This document shows, piece by piece, positions 1 to 11,199 of a DNA stretch of 64,000 nucleotides; position 1 is the stretch's first letter; every line of letters starts with the position of its first letter. The notes under the pieces are model-generated. The model made no database searches and was not told where the DNA came from. It was given only the letters and a program-made list of their open reading frames with translations. A program made the position numbers and the translations under genes. Source of the DNA: Rhexocercosporidium sp. MPI-PUGE-AT-0058 (Eukaryota > Ascomycota > Leotiomycetes > Helotiales); the NCBI GenBank assembly GCA_020746875.1, contig JAGTJL010000018.1:1426001-1490000 (forward strand), read 5' to 3'.

Positions 1-3000
1 TAACGCCGACCTTAACGCTAATAAAGCGTTTAAAGGCGGTAAAGGCAGTAATAAAAAGCACTACAATAAGTGTAAAGTCACGGGACATATAACGTCTACG
101 TGCTAGGTCTTACACCTTAAGCTGAGGCCTAATAATTCGGAAAACCCGAATAAAAAGCCTAATAATAAGCCTAAAAAGGCTAAGAAGTCAAAAGGCGAAT
201 TAAAAACAGAGTCTATAAAGGCTATTATAGCCGTATTTAAGACTACTACGCCGCCAAATAAGCACGTGACGGCTAGAAAGCCTATAAAGGCACACACAAA
301 CCACTTACCCTTATCAAAGGGTAGGTCAAATGTAAAGCCTAAAGTGCAGCTTAAACCTCTCTTACTTATAAATACTTTTGCAAATACTATAAAGGAATTA
401 AGCGAGTCCGATTCTGACTAATTAGAGGGAGATATTATAAATTAAGCTTTTAAAACCGTTTATAATTATAAACTAGTTCTAGACTCCAGTGCTAGCGAGC
501 ATTATACGCTTAATAAGGGATAATTACTTAATTATCAACTTACCCTTCGCAAATCGATTACAATCGCTAACGGCGACGTATTACCAATACTAGGCACAGA
601 AGATATTCTTATTAAAGGCAATAACGGCTTAAAAGTAATTATATAACAAGTAAACTATATTCCGGGGCTAAAAACGACCCTTTTAAACTTAAGGGAAATG
701 ATTAAGAAAGGCTAGTCAATTAACTTTACCGAGAACGGTGCTTTATTAAAGCATAAAAAGGGCTAATTACAGGCTAAATAGGACTATAACGCCTATTACG
801 TTTAAGCGGAAGTCGATAATGACGCTCTCGAACCTATAATATATTAAGTAGACTCTAATTCGCCGCTAGACCTTTACTATAAGAGGTTAATATATATAAA
901 TAAAGAGTCGATTCTTAAAACGATCGAGAAAAGTTATAAATTAAAGAAAATCCAACGAAAAGACGTAAAGCTAGCCGACTATAACCCTTATAATAGCGGC
1001 AAAATACACGTAATTAATAGTAAAAAGCCTATGTTAAACGCGCCACCCTTAACTATATTCGATATCGATATTGCGGGGCCTTTTAAAGTCAAAGGACTTA
1101 AAGGAGAGCGCTACTTCCTTATTATTATATATAGAGGATCACGAGTTATATAGCTATACGCCTTAAAACTCAAAGCCGACGCTTATAACGTCTTAATCGA
1201 CTTTTATAATATAATTAATAATTAATTTAATAGTTAAAATAGCGTCAAATATAAATTTATGGCAAATATTAAAGCTTTTAAATTCGATAACGCCGGGGAA
1301 TTTAAGTTTAATAAATGAACGCATTATTATAAGCAAAAAGGGTATATATATAAATACACTAGCCCTTATTCCCCTTCTTAAAACGAAATAGCCGAAAAGT
1401 TAAATAAATACTTAATAAAGCGACTAATTAACGTCTATAAGGCTAAGAGATTACCCTTGTTTTTATGGCCCTACTTATTATAAGGAATAGCTTATATTAA
1501 GAATTAGTTATATAATTCCGTTATAAAGAAGACGTCTTTTAAAGCTTTATATAATAAATTACCGACAATCGATTATATTCGCATACTAAGCTCTTTAACT
1601 TACGTACTTAAGAATAAGAGAGCTCATAAGCTAGCCAATAAAGCCGACAGGGGTATTCTTGTCGGTTTTGAGTCTTCTAATAATTACTTAGTTTATTTAC
1701 CGAGTAAAAGAGCCGTTATAAGCTTTAAAAACGTTTTAATTAAAAAGGATTTAATCCTTAAGGATAATATAACGGAAGAAACCGAATTCGATTATATAAT
1801 CGAAACACTTAAAGAGTTTAAAGGCGCTAGCGACGATATTACTAAGTCAATAAGTGATATTAACGACGAAATGCCTAATAAAGGCAATATAAGCGAAAAG
1901 TCGCCTATCGACCAATTAAAGGGCGAGAAAACGGATTTTAAAGACGAATCCGACTTATTCGCACAAGAACTCCCTTAAACGCTAAAGGCTAATAAGAAGC
2001 TTAATACGGCTAGCCCGGAAATGCCTAAAGCGCCTATTAAGAGGCCTAGAAAGGATTATTCGAGCTAGGAGCCTAACGTCGTAACTAAAAACGCTAGTAC
2101 TAGCGCCAAAGACTTTAATAACTCTTCGGAAAATCAGCTAGTAATACACTTAAACTCTAAGACGGCTATTCGCTAGCTAAATAACTGGTTAATCGAAGAG
2201 GAAAAAGAAGCTTTTTCTGTTTATAAAGACGCTAAGAGACTAGCTTCTATGGCTTTAATAAGCTCTAAAGTTGACGAAGACTTCGATTAAGGGCTAATAA
2301 AGTCGTTATTATACGAACTAAAAGCCTTTAAATTTATAAGTTTAAAAGCCTTAAAGAAGCTATAGCCTCTCCGTATAAAGACTATTAATTAAAAGCCATA
2401 GAAAAAGAAGCCAATTCCTTAAAAAGTCACAAGACCTGGGAAATAATGCCAAAAGACGCTAGTAAAGCTTATAAGCCTTTAAAAACGAGGTAAATATATA
2501 AAATTAAAGAATTACTTAATTTCCTCGAATTTAAAACTAGATTCGTCGCTAAAAGGTTTAAGTAACTTTATGGCCTTAACTACGTAGACACCTTTGCTAG
2601 CGTAGTAAAACAAATAGCTTGGCGACTTATATTCGCCTTAGCGGTCCTTTACGGTTAACTTATATAAAAAGTCGATATAATATCGGCTTTTACATAAAGT
2701 AATATTAACGTAAATACTCTATATATAATGCCTCCCGAAGGCATAAATGCCTAAAAATACGTTAGTAAACTACTCCTGCTTAATAAAGCCTTATACAGGC
2801 TAAAACAGTTAGCTAAGCTTTAATTTATTACGCTAAAGAAAGTCCTAGTTTAAAAACTCGGTTTTCAAGCCTTAATTACCGAGAATTGCATTTTAATTAA
2901 TAAGGAGCAACAGCTTATAATCTCTATTTACGTAGACGACTTAGCGATAATTAGCCTAAGCGTTAATAATATTAAATTCTTTATTAAAGAGCTTAAAAAA

Positions 3001-4056
3001 CTCTTTAAATTAAAGGATTTAGGGCTACTAAAGGATTACTTAAATATAAATATCGACTATAACCTAAACAAAAGTTATATAAAGCTAAGCTAAGAAAGCT
3101 ATATTGAGAAAGTGCTAACGCGGTTTAATATAACCGACTGTAAGCCTAAAAATATACCGATAAATTTAAAGGTCAAATTAGAGCTTAATCTTAATTAGGC
3201 TAATAAAGAAGAAATAAATCAATATTAGTAAATTATAAGCTGCCTCTTATTGCTTACGCTAGCTATTAGACTTAATATTTGCTACTCGGTTATAAAGCTC
3301 GCTCGATTCGCTAATAACCCTAGCGCTAATCACTTAATTGCCCTTAAAAACGTGCTTAAATACTTAAAAAGATTAAAAAAATTAAGGCTAATTTACGAAA
3401 AAAGCTTTAGTTAATATATAAGCGGCTATTGCGACGCCGACTACGCCAGAGATATTAATACGGCTAAATCGACTAGCGGCTTAAGCTTTTACTTAGCGAG
3501 TTACTTATTTAACTGAAAAAGCAAGCTCTAAAGTATTATAGCTTAAAGTACGACTGAGGCCAAATATATAGCTATTAATTTAGCTTTTAAAGAGGCTGTT
3601 TATATAAAGCAGCTTCTAATCGAATTAGGCTATTACATATAGAAACGATTCCCTATTTATACGGACAATAACGGCGCTCTCTTATTAACTAATAACTCTT
3701 AATTCCACGAGAGGACTAAGTATATTGCCGTCAAATATTATTACGTCCGCGACCTTATAAATTAAAGCGAAATAAACTTAATTTACATAAAAGGGTCTAA
3801 ACAAAAAGCCGACGGCTTTACGAAGCCGCTAGATAAGCCTAAATTCATTGAATTCATAAGGCTTTTGAGACTAGCCGAATAGGGCTAAAGCGGAGGAAAT
3901 AAGATTATAATTTATATTTCTCTTTTTTTATAACTGGCCTACCTTTCGCAAAGGGTTTTTTCATATATTAAGCCTATTCTTGTAAATACAAGCTCTGCTT
4001 TAAAGCTAGCTTATATATAAGCTTATAAAGCTATTACGTCACTCATTAAGAGGGCA
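1..4056 (+). pseudogene. Copia (Ty1-type) gag-pol, RIP-degraded, 5' end outside window
   Basis: This is the internal region of a Copia retrotransposon that enters the window from the left. In order, with frame maintained across many stops, I read: a retropepsin-like motif LDSSASEHYT near 480-515 (the expected D-S-G-A reads DSSA); the integrase zinc region near 870-1010 with a His replaced by Tyr; the integrase core to about 1750, with YTSPYSPS near 1355; reverse transcriptase near 2430-3060 with YVDDLAII; and RNase H near 3420-3890 with SGYCDADYARD and ERTKYIAVKYYYVRD. The order PR-INT-RT-RH is that of Copia elements. Stops are almost all TAA/TAG at positions expected to be Gln or Trp, as RIP produces. 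It cannot encode an active product. The 3' LTR follows directly at 4057. Confidence 0.9.
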
Positions 4057-4369
4057 TGTTAAATTTCACTTCGGTAACTCGTGCCGATTTTATCTTAGAA
4101 TAGTCGAAGGAGTTTCCACTGCTTACGCGGCCCGGAAATTACTTTTATATTCCGGGAAGTTACGCTTGTATTTAATTACGTAACTCGTATAAGCTACGTA
4201 ATTAGTTACGTAGTCGTAAAAGCTTTTAGAAAAGCTATTATTTTATATATAACTACCGAAGAGCTCTTTTAACTCTTTAAGTAAGCAAGCAATCAATTCT
4301 ACTTTGTCTTTGATCACGTGTCCTCACTTACTGCGCTTCCTCATTCTGATTGGCTCGCCTATTCTCACA
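4057..4369 (+). repeat. 3' LTR of the left Copia element
   Basis: A 313-bp sequence starting TGTTAAATTTCAC and ending TATTCTCACA, so it has the TG...CA ends of an LTR. It is preceded by a purine-rich tract (aagagggca) directly downstream of the RNase H reading frame. Its reverse complement recurs at 5493-5799. The left LTR of this element lies outside the window, so its target-site duplication cannot be checked. Confidence 0.85.
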
Positions 4370-5492
4370 GTAAATATGCCCGTCGCGGGGGCAACATCCC
4401 CTTGCAGCCCCACCACGCTAAAATGCGTCTCTGGCGGTCCATGAGATATAACCTACTTCTTTCTATACCTTTTTTCTTATATAATTATAGATTTTAAGAG
4501 ACTCTTATTATTTTCATATTCCCGCTATAGAATATGAGACGCTAATTATACGTGATCGCCGCCTTTTATAAAGCAAGCGTTATATTATTTATAATTTTTT
4601 ACTAATCCGTCTGAGAAGATAATAAATATCTTACCCCCCCGAATTCCTTTGTGAATAATTATTACGAAACCAGCTCGATACAAAGAAGGCTTATACTAAG
4701 TATAACTTAACGAATAGCATTAAATAAACTAATATTAATTGCGAAAATACTAAAGCTTTTACCTTCTTCCTTTTCTTCGGCATAAACCCGAAGAATCAAT
4801 TAATTACTCTTTTCCGAACCTCTTTCTCGTATTAAATAAGTCAAAATCAAGTCGAAGATTTAACTTCTTCTTTTTATAGACTAATCGCCCGTCGAAAACG
4901 CAAATATATCCTTTACTTCGTCTTCCGCTCTTCTCGGCGGCTCTCTTATGATAATAACGCCGAGTAATATATAAGATATATTTCATCAGCAAAAAATTTC
5001 GCAGACGCCCAGAAATCAAATCCGCCATTTTCGTTATTTTCGCCATTTTCGTTAAAAGGCCGCTTTTAACGCTTAAAGCCGCCTTTTTAATTTTTAATCG
5101 GTCGCTAGTATTAAAAGCGCCAGTTTTATTTTAATAAACGCTAAGCTTAATTAAGTAATTTTTATAAATATAATTTAAACGCTAAAATATTATAATTTTT
5201 AAAAAAATATCTTGGCGTTTTTTTTAATTAACCGAATCCGGTTAGATTAGCGTTAATTTTAAGTTTCGCTTATATTTCGTCGAGCACGTCCTAAAAACTA
5301 GTCTCGCTAAAGCTCTTACGCTATGAATATCCACGCTAAAAAAAATTATAATAAGAAAATCGTTCGTTTCGGGTAAATTATATGCGCACGCTAGTCGGCC
5401 CTAGCCCTAATCGGGCGTTATAAGAGGCATATTTATTATTATTATTATTATATTATTATTAATATTACTAATACTTTTACAAACCTTATTAA
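4370..5492. other. Spacer between two inverted LTR copies, no gene seen
   Basis: The first 90 bases are GC-balanced, the rest is strongly AT-rich with TpA runs and a TAT/TTA simple repeat near 5430-5465. A short open frame on the minus strand (4804-5046) is lysine/arginine-rich low-complexity translation and shows no domain. I see no supportable gene, RNA or terminal repeat structure here. Confidence 0.6.
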
Positions 5493-5799
5493 TGTGAGAA
5501 TAGGCGAGCCAATCAGAGTGAGGAAGCGCAGTAGGTGAGGACACGTGATCAAAGAGAGAGAATTGCTTTGCTTGCTTGAAGAGCTAGAAGAGCTCTACGG
5601 TAGTTATATATAAAATAATAGATTCTCTAGAAGCTTCTACGACTACGTAACTAATCACGTAGCTTATACGAGCTACGTAATTGAATACGAGCGTAATTTC
5701 CCAGAATACGAAGGTAATTTCCGGGCCGCGTAAGCAGTGGAAATTCCTTCGGCTATTCTAGGGTAGAATCGGCACGAGTTACCGAAGTGAAATCCAACA
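5493..5799 (-). repeat. Solo LTR, inverted copy of the Copia LTR, TSD ATTAA
   Basis: Reverse complement of the LTR at 4057-4369, 307 bp, running TGTGAGAATAGG to AAATCCAACA. It is flanked by perfect 5-bp direct repeats ATTAA at 5488-5492 and 5800-5804, with no coding sequence of the element beside it. This is the signature of a solo LTR left by LTR-LTR recombination. It is visibly less AT-shifted than the 4057 copy (for example it keeps gggccgcg and gggtagaatcgg). Confidence 0.9.
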
Positions 5800-6964
5800 A
5801 TTAATATATTAAATAAAATAAAATAATATAGCCTTACTTTTAAAAATAGGGCTATATTACGCTAGTCTATTTCGGCGCTTTCGGCGCGCTTTTAATTTAC
5901 TATAGTGAGAAACTGTCCCCAAAATTTTCGACATACAACTTTGGCTCCAAAAGCGTCATTTTGGCGCTTTTGGCGCCGTTGGCGGACGTCCACTTCTCGA
6001 TTTTTTTGCAGATGTTAAAAGTAATACAAATACTCTTAAAAGAAATATTAAAGAAAGAGATGCGTTATAATAAGAGCTACATATTATATAAGACCTCGTT
6101 ATTACGTAATAAAAACAAATAATATATTTATAACGTATAATTAATTAATTACAAGCAGAAATACTAATTAAAGCTCCGTCTTAAAGATTTATGACTTTTA
6201 ATATTAAAAATAGCTTTATGCAAACTTCAATTAAGAATACGCTTTGCCTTAATACTCGTTGTAATAAGAGAAAGGCACGAAATACTCTTATTCCTTCTTT
6301 TAATAAACCGCCTAATAATAATAATAGTAGTAGTAATAATAATCATAACTTACGCCGCTACGGAAGTTTACGTTAGTCCTCCTCTGCCTTTAGTATTTTA
6401 AATATATTTTATATTACCCGCATCGAGAAGATTTTAAACTTTTATAATAAACTCTCGGACGGTATAAAATATAACTTAAAACTTTAAGAAATGCAAGTCC
6501 AAAACTTATTACGTCGTTATATCGCGTACTTCGTAGATAATGATTATAAGAAGAATTAAATGCTTACTTAAATAAAAAAAATAGCTCGTATATTCTTAAA
6601 ACCGGTATTCTTGAGTTTAAAAATCAACGAAAATAAAGAACTTATTAATATATTAAACCTAATCTTTTAAGTAATTACTTTCTTAATAAACTCTTATAAA
6701 TAATAAATAACGAGAAACTTATATACGTTTCTTATTATAAAATTAAAAGAAACCTTTTAAGAATTCTATTAGCAATTCCGTATTCTTATACGTAAAAGTA
6801 AAGTAAATAATAAGTCGATCTTTAAGATAGACTTATAAGATAAAATCGTTCCGCGCTTATGCAAGTAATTATTTCATAAGTATCGGAAAGCTTGTACTCT
6901 TGACGAATATATAAAAGTAATTCAAGTTAAAGATTAAGATTAGATCACAGAACGTACGATCCAG
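5800..6964. other. AT-rich degraded sequence, unidentified
   Basis: A GC-balanced patch at about 5900-6010 contains repeated ttttggcgc motifs. The remainder is TpA-rich. On the plus strand a frame from 6191 gives an Asn/Ser-rich segment followed by broken frames to about 6900 that could be a degraded retroelement gag, but no diagnostic motif is readable. No family is assigned. Confidence 0.4.
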
Positions 6965-7188
6965 TGTGTCAAAAGATTATTCAAATTAGTTAACTAGAAT
7001 AGACTAGAATATAAATAACAGATATTTAGCTTGAATAGATGTCGTACAGAAGTGGAGCATGACCAGAGGTGCTCTCAAAGTATGGCAAATCGTCTGAATT
7101 CTAGAAGAAGCTCGTAGGGAGCAACTGAGTATATACAGGAAAAGGGGCTGCTGAGTCAGCCTTCAGCTAGCACGTGCCCTGCTATACA
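6965..7188 (-). repeat. LTR of a second, unrelated LTR element
   Basis: A 224-bp GC-balanced block with TG...CA ends. On the minus strand it starts TGTATAGCAGGGCACGTG and ends TTTGACACA. Just outside its right end, read on the minus strand, is a purine-rich tract (aactggggagtata), as expected for a polypurine tract next to a 3' LTR. The LTR would therefore belong to a minus-strand element whose body lies to the right. No second copy is in the window, so this rests on ends plus polypurine tract only. Confidence 0.55.
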
Positions 7189-7849
7189 ATATACTCCCCA
7201 GTTGCGAGCAACGTTTAGAATAAGAAAGAATAATATATAATAGTAAAAAAGCAAGCGAGCTTAATTAAAGAAACAAAAGAGAATTATATATTACTCATTA
7301 AAAGCTAATTAATTTAAATAGCAACTAAAAAAGGGATAAAAGAAGTATATTTACTTTAAGGCATAATTAATAGCCTAAAAATAAATAAAGCTAAGAAAGC
7401 ACTTGCCGAATCTATACGCAGTAGAGAAGCTTCATAAATAGCTCCTTACAAGTAGCCGTACAGTATCTCACGCTAGAAGTGCTAAAGTGACTTAAAAGGG
7501 AGCGACCGCCTTTAGCATCAATCTAGTAGTAATTATAAAAGCTATTACTTTTAGAGAAGCATGAATTCCTTAAGAGGTTTCCCGTAATTTCCTTATTATT
7601 AGCATATAATATATTTAAAGTATTAAGTCCTTAGAGCACTCGTCGAGTTGCTCGCAGAGGCTTCTGTAAGCCAGCTTTTCTTTTTAAGCTTCTTACGGAG
7701 CCTGGCGAATTCTGATAGCTTAAATCGTTCTTAGAGAGCAACCTTTTGGCTGTCGGTAAGCTTCGTTAAAAAGTAAGAGGTCTTGCTAGTAAGAGCTACC
7801 TTTACTTTAAAACATACCGAAGCAGGCTATAAGTATTACTCTCCTCCTG
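7189..7849 (-). other. Presumed 3' internal remnant of the 6965-7188 LTR element
   Basis: AT-rich sequence lying between the LTR at 6965 and the target-site duplication of Gypsy A. It carries no readable domain. It was presumably cut off when Gypsy A inserted at 7850, in which case the continuation of this host sequence lies beyond 32945. Confidence 0.35.
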
Positions 7850-7854
7850 TAAGA

Positions 7855-8110
7855 TGTTACGATTCCCTGAGCCTCGTATTCTAACCGAAGCGAGCTCGGC
7901 ATCGCTCGTAGCATTACCTTAGCATAGCAACTATAGCGCTAAGCTTAATCGGGAAAGGCTAAGAGGATCCTTTATATATTTATACTAAAGCTCCTTCTTA
8001 TAAAGAGCTCTTTTTTTCTTTTTTTCTTTTCTTCTTAATTCTAAGCGTAGTTTTAAGCTTAAATATAAAACTATTTTTTATATTATATTAACTTTTAATT
8101 AGCCGTAATA
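7855..8110 (+). repeat. 5' LTR of Gypsy A
   Basis: Starts TGTTACGATTCC and ends GCCGTAATA, where the last dinucleotide is a mutated CA. It aligns over its full length with 32685-32940; the differences are mostly C/T and G/A transitions. Confidence 0.85.
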
Positions 8111-9419
8111 TAAGAAAAGACTAATAACTTTTTCGTTATAAAGCGTTATATTTTACTAAGTCTTGCGCGTCGCGTTTCTTTGCTTTTATAAAAAGTTAAT
8201 AACGAACTTTAATATTTTAGCTTATTCGACAAATAAATACTTTTTTATCTTAATAGCAGATTACTTTAAAAAAAAACTAGAAAACTTTTTATCGTTAACT
8301 TACTTTATATAACTTAACGCGAGCTATTCGACTTCGAACTTCGACTTCGATTTATATTTAATTAATAAATCGATTAATAATTTTAAATACTTTTAAATAC
8401 TTTTTTATTTTATATTATTATTACTTCCGACTTCTTCTTCTCGTTAGCGAAGCTTTAAAGAAAGAAGCGCTTCTTTACGGCTAAGTTTTATTAATATTCT
8501 TATTCTTTCGGTCGAGATTCTTATAAAAGAATTTAATAATTTCGAAGAATCCGATTTTAATTCAGAAAATAAACCTTAGAACTTCTTGAACGCCTTATTA
8601 AAGCTTATTATTATTAGAAAAGGCCTTACTCCCGCTTAATAAATAAAAGTAAATTAGCTAATCGAGATCTTCGTTAATTTTATTATTATTACTGTTATTA
8701 AATAAACCCTCGATTAATATATTCTTAATAACCTTCGCTAAAAAACTCGTACTTTTTCCTTTTCTTATAATCAATTAATACGTGCTTTTACGGCAAACCT
8801 TTAATTAATTACCGATTATTATTTATTAAAATTAAATAATTCAGTTTAAATTATAAAGTCTTTTAAAGTCAAGTACTCTAGTATTTCTTTTAACGATTAT
8901 AAAAGTAATATTAAATATAATATTTAAAAAATAAAAATAAAAATATTTATAAAAAAGTACTCGAGTAATTTTAAGAATAAAATATTATAAGTTAAGACTT
9001 ACTTCTAGTATACCGCCGGCGAGGTAAAGATTATTATTTTTTAATATATAAACTTCGAATTTGCCGGCATTTTTAATATTATTATTAACGTTTTAATAAC
9101 TTTAAATTAGCGATTCTTTAATTATAACCGAGTTTAAGCTATTAAAAGAAGTTATAATAACTCGTAAAACTTAAACTAACGTTATTTTTAATAATTATAA
9201 CGCGCGTAATATTCTTAAGAAGAAAAGCTAGCGTATAACTTCTTTTACGTTAATTATTATAATATAAAGACTTCCGATATTAACTTATAAATTATCGTTA
9301 AAAGTTCGCCCGCGCTCGCTATCCCCGGCTCCGTTCCTCCGCCGCTTTAAGTCTCTTATACCGCCTTTTGCTCTTAAAAACGTCTTTTCCGATACTTGCT
9401 TTTATTATAATTAGATTGA
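8111..9419 (+). pseudogene. Gypsy A 5' internal region (gag part), degraded
   Basis: AT-rich sequence between the 5' LTR and the Copia B insertion. By position it should hold the primer-binding site and gag of Gypsy A. No tRNA-complementary primer site or Gag motif can be recognised after mutation. The assignment is by position only. Confidence 0.45.
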
Positions 9420-9603
9420 TGTAATATAAAAGTGGATTAAAGCACTATAAGCAGTTGTAATTAAATTGAAGTAATTAATTATTATTTTAAAAGCTTTAAA
9501 AATTAGGAGAAAACAATTATTCTCCTGAAACCGGTTTACAGTAATAGAACCTAATTAGGTCACCTATAATGCTAAGAGAGCAGCTGCCCGTGCTTATATA
9601 ATA
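9420..9603 (-). repeat. 3' LTR of Copia B
   Basis: Contains the conserved block gtcacctataatgctaagag and the end gcagctgcccgtgc, shared with 17336-17519. Minus-strand reading places it at the 3' end of the element, next to the polypurine tract at 9604-9613. Confidence 0.85.
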
Positions 9604-10039
9604 CACCCCCTAGGCAATTAATAGTAATAAGCTACTGCTATTATAATTAGTTATATTAAGCGAAAGCAAATAATAAAAAAGAATTAAGTAAATAAATTCA
9701 CTTATATACAGTAATTAAGCAAATAACCTAATTATATAAACTAACGATTTTCTTATTAAACCTGAACTTATAAATACTTAATAATATATAAATCGACTGC
9801 TCTCGATTTACTACTTAATTAATTTATTAATTAATTAATTAATTAACTACTCTCTTCGATATTATAAGTATCTTCAAGCGCTTCGCTAGAATCGTTATGA
9901 AAGAGCGACGATTTGCTCGCCAAAGCAAGGTAAGTGGCTCGATTTTCGATTTATTAGTTTCGATTTATTAATCGGAGATCGACTAATTAAAATTAATTAA
10001 TTAAAGATTACTTAATTAGAGAATAACTGCTGATTTGTA

Positions 10040-11100
10040 ATAAGTTAGAATTATTATAAATAGTAAGAAGAAAGTCGTCGTTAAGGCAAGACTTTCGGCT
10101 GCTTCCGTCCCCGCTCTTACTTCTCGCCGTGCCGCTGCTGCTCTCCGAGCTTTAAAACAGTTAGTAAGTGCTTATATAATAATTTATTTAAGCTATATTA
10201 ATAACGCCTTTTAAATAAAAGATAACGGTTAATACTATAATACCGTTAGTAAAGGTGCTTGCTGCTTCGCTTACTCGTCCGGCTATAAGTGCGTAATTAC
10301 TCCCGCTGCTACTTAGGCTCTTTTTTTTATATATTATAATACGTTAAAAAATAAAACTAATAAGAAGGTAAGTCGATTTAGCTGCTCTTTTCTTGTTTTT
10401 TAATTTATTATTAATTTTTTTAAAAGCTAAAGTAATTAAGAATCCCGGTCTGTGCCGCTTTTAAGAGTAGTAATATTAATAAAGCTGCTGCTTTTGGCGC
10501 TACTATTAGTTTTAATAATAGAGTTGCTTTAGGAGTTATTAATAGATTTGGAAGTAATAATAGAGATAATAATAATAAAAAGAATAATAAATTACTTACT
10601 TTATTTCCGGAAAATTAATTTAATTTAATTAATTTTTTAAAAGAAAAAGAAGAGCCTTTAGCTGCTTTTACAACTTATATTTGTATTATTAAAAAGAAGA
10701 TTATTGCCGCTGCGAGTGCTCTTTTCGTTAAGAAAAGTAGCGAGAGAACAACTGATTATTTTATTATTACTATTATTATTAAAGCTGCTCGCGCTGCTGC
10801 TACTACTGAGGCTATTACCGGAGCTGCTCGCGCTTATAGTCCGGGCTTTAATATTTTAGCTTTTTAAGTTATATTTACTTGTGGAGTTATTTTTACTCTT
10901 AAGTAAAAAGCTTAAGCTACTCGCGTTAAGGAGCTAGTTAATATAATAACTAATACTTTAAGCGAGCTAATTCGGGAGGTTTTAAGCCTTTTACTTTTTA
11001 ATAAATAAGTTATTCTTTTATTTTCTGAGGCTTAAGAACTTTTTACTCTTTAAGTATTTCCTTATATTTTAGAAATTAAAGCTTATGTTTGCCTTTAAAA
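10040..11100 (+). pseudogene. Plus-strand reading frame inside minus-strand Copia B
   Basis: Between the Copia B pol region and its 3' LTR, coding-like sequence runs on the opposite strand. Near 10085-10160 the plus frame reads VKARLSAASVPALTSRRAAA, and near 10632-10868 a frame of about 80 codons stays open, including SALFVKKSSERTTD and ARAAATTEAITGAARAYSPG. GC-rich alanine codons in an otherwise AT-saturated background argue that this was once translated. No known domain is recognised. It could be an accessory antisense gene of the element or a captured host fragment. RIP has introduced several stops. Confidence 0.35.
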
Positions 11101-11199
11101 TAAAGAATCGTTAAAAGCAATTAGCTTTTTAAGATATAATAATTTATACCCTCGAGCTCAGTTAATCTTTAATAAAATAAAATTATAAATAGAAATTTA

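Noticed and set aside
4804..5046. 80-residue minus-strand ORF in AT-rich spacer
   Set aside because: Lys/Arg-rich translation in TpA-rich sequence, no motif and no partner; an open frame by chance.
7850..8115. Left LTR of Gypsy A as a solo LTR, because TAAGA follows it as well as precedes it
   Set aside because: The same TAAGA follows the right LTR, the right LTR has a polypurine tract before it, and plus-strand Gypsy parts in correct order lie between. The extra TAAGA after the left LTR is more likely chance in AT-rich sequence.
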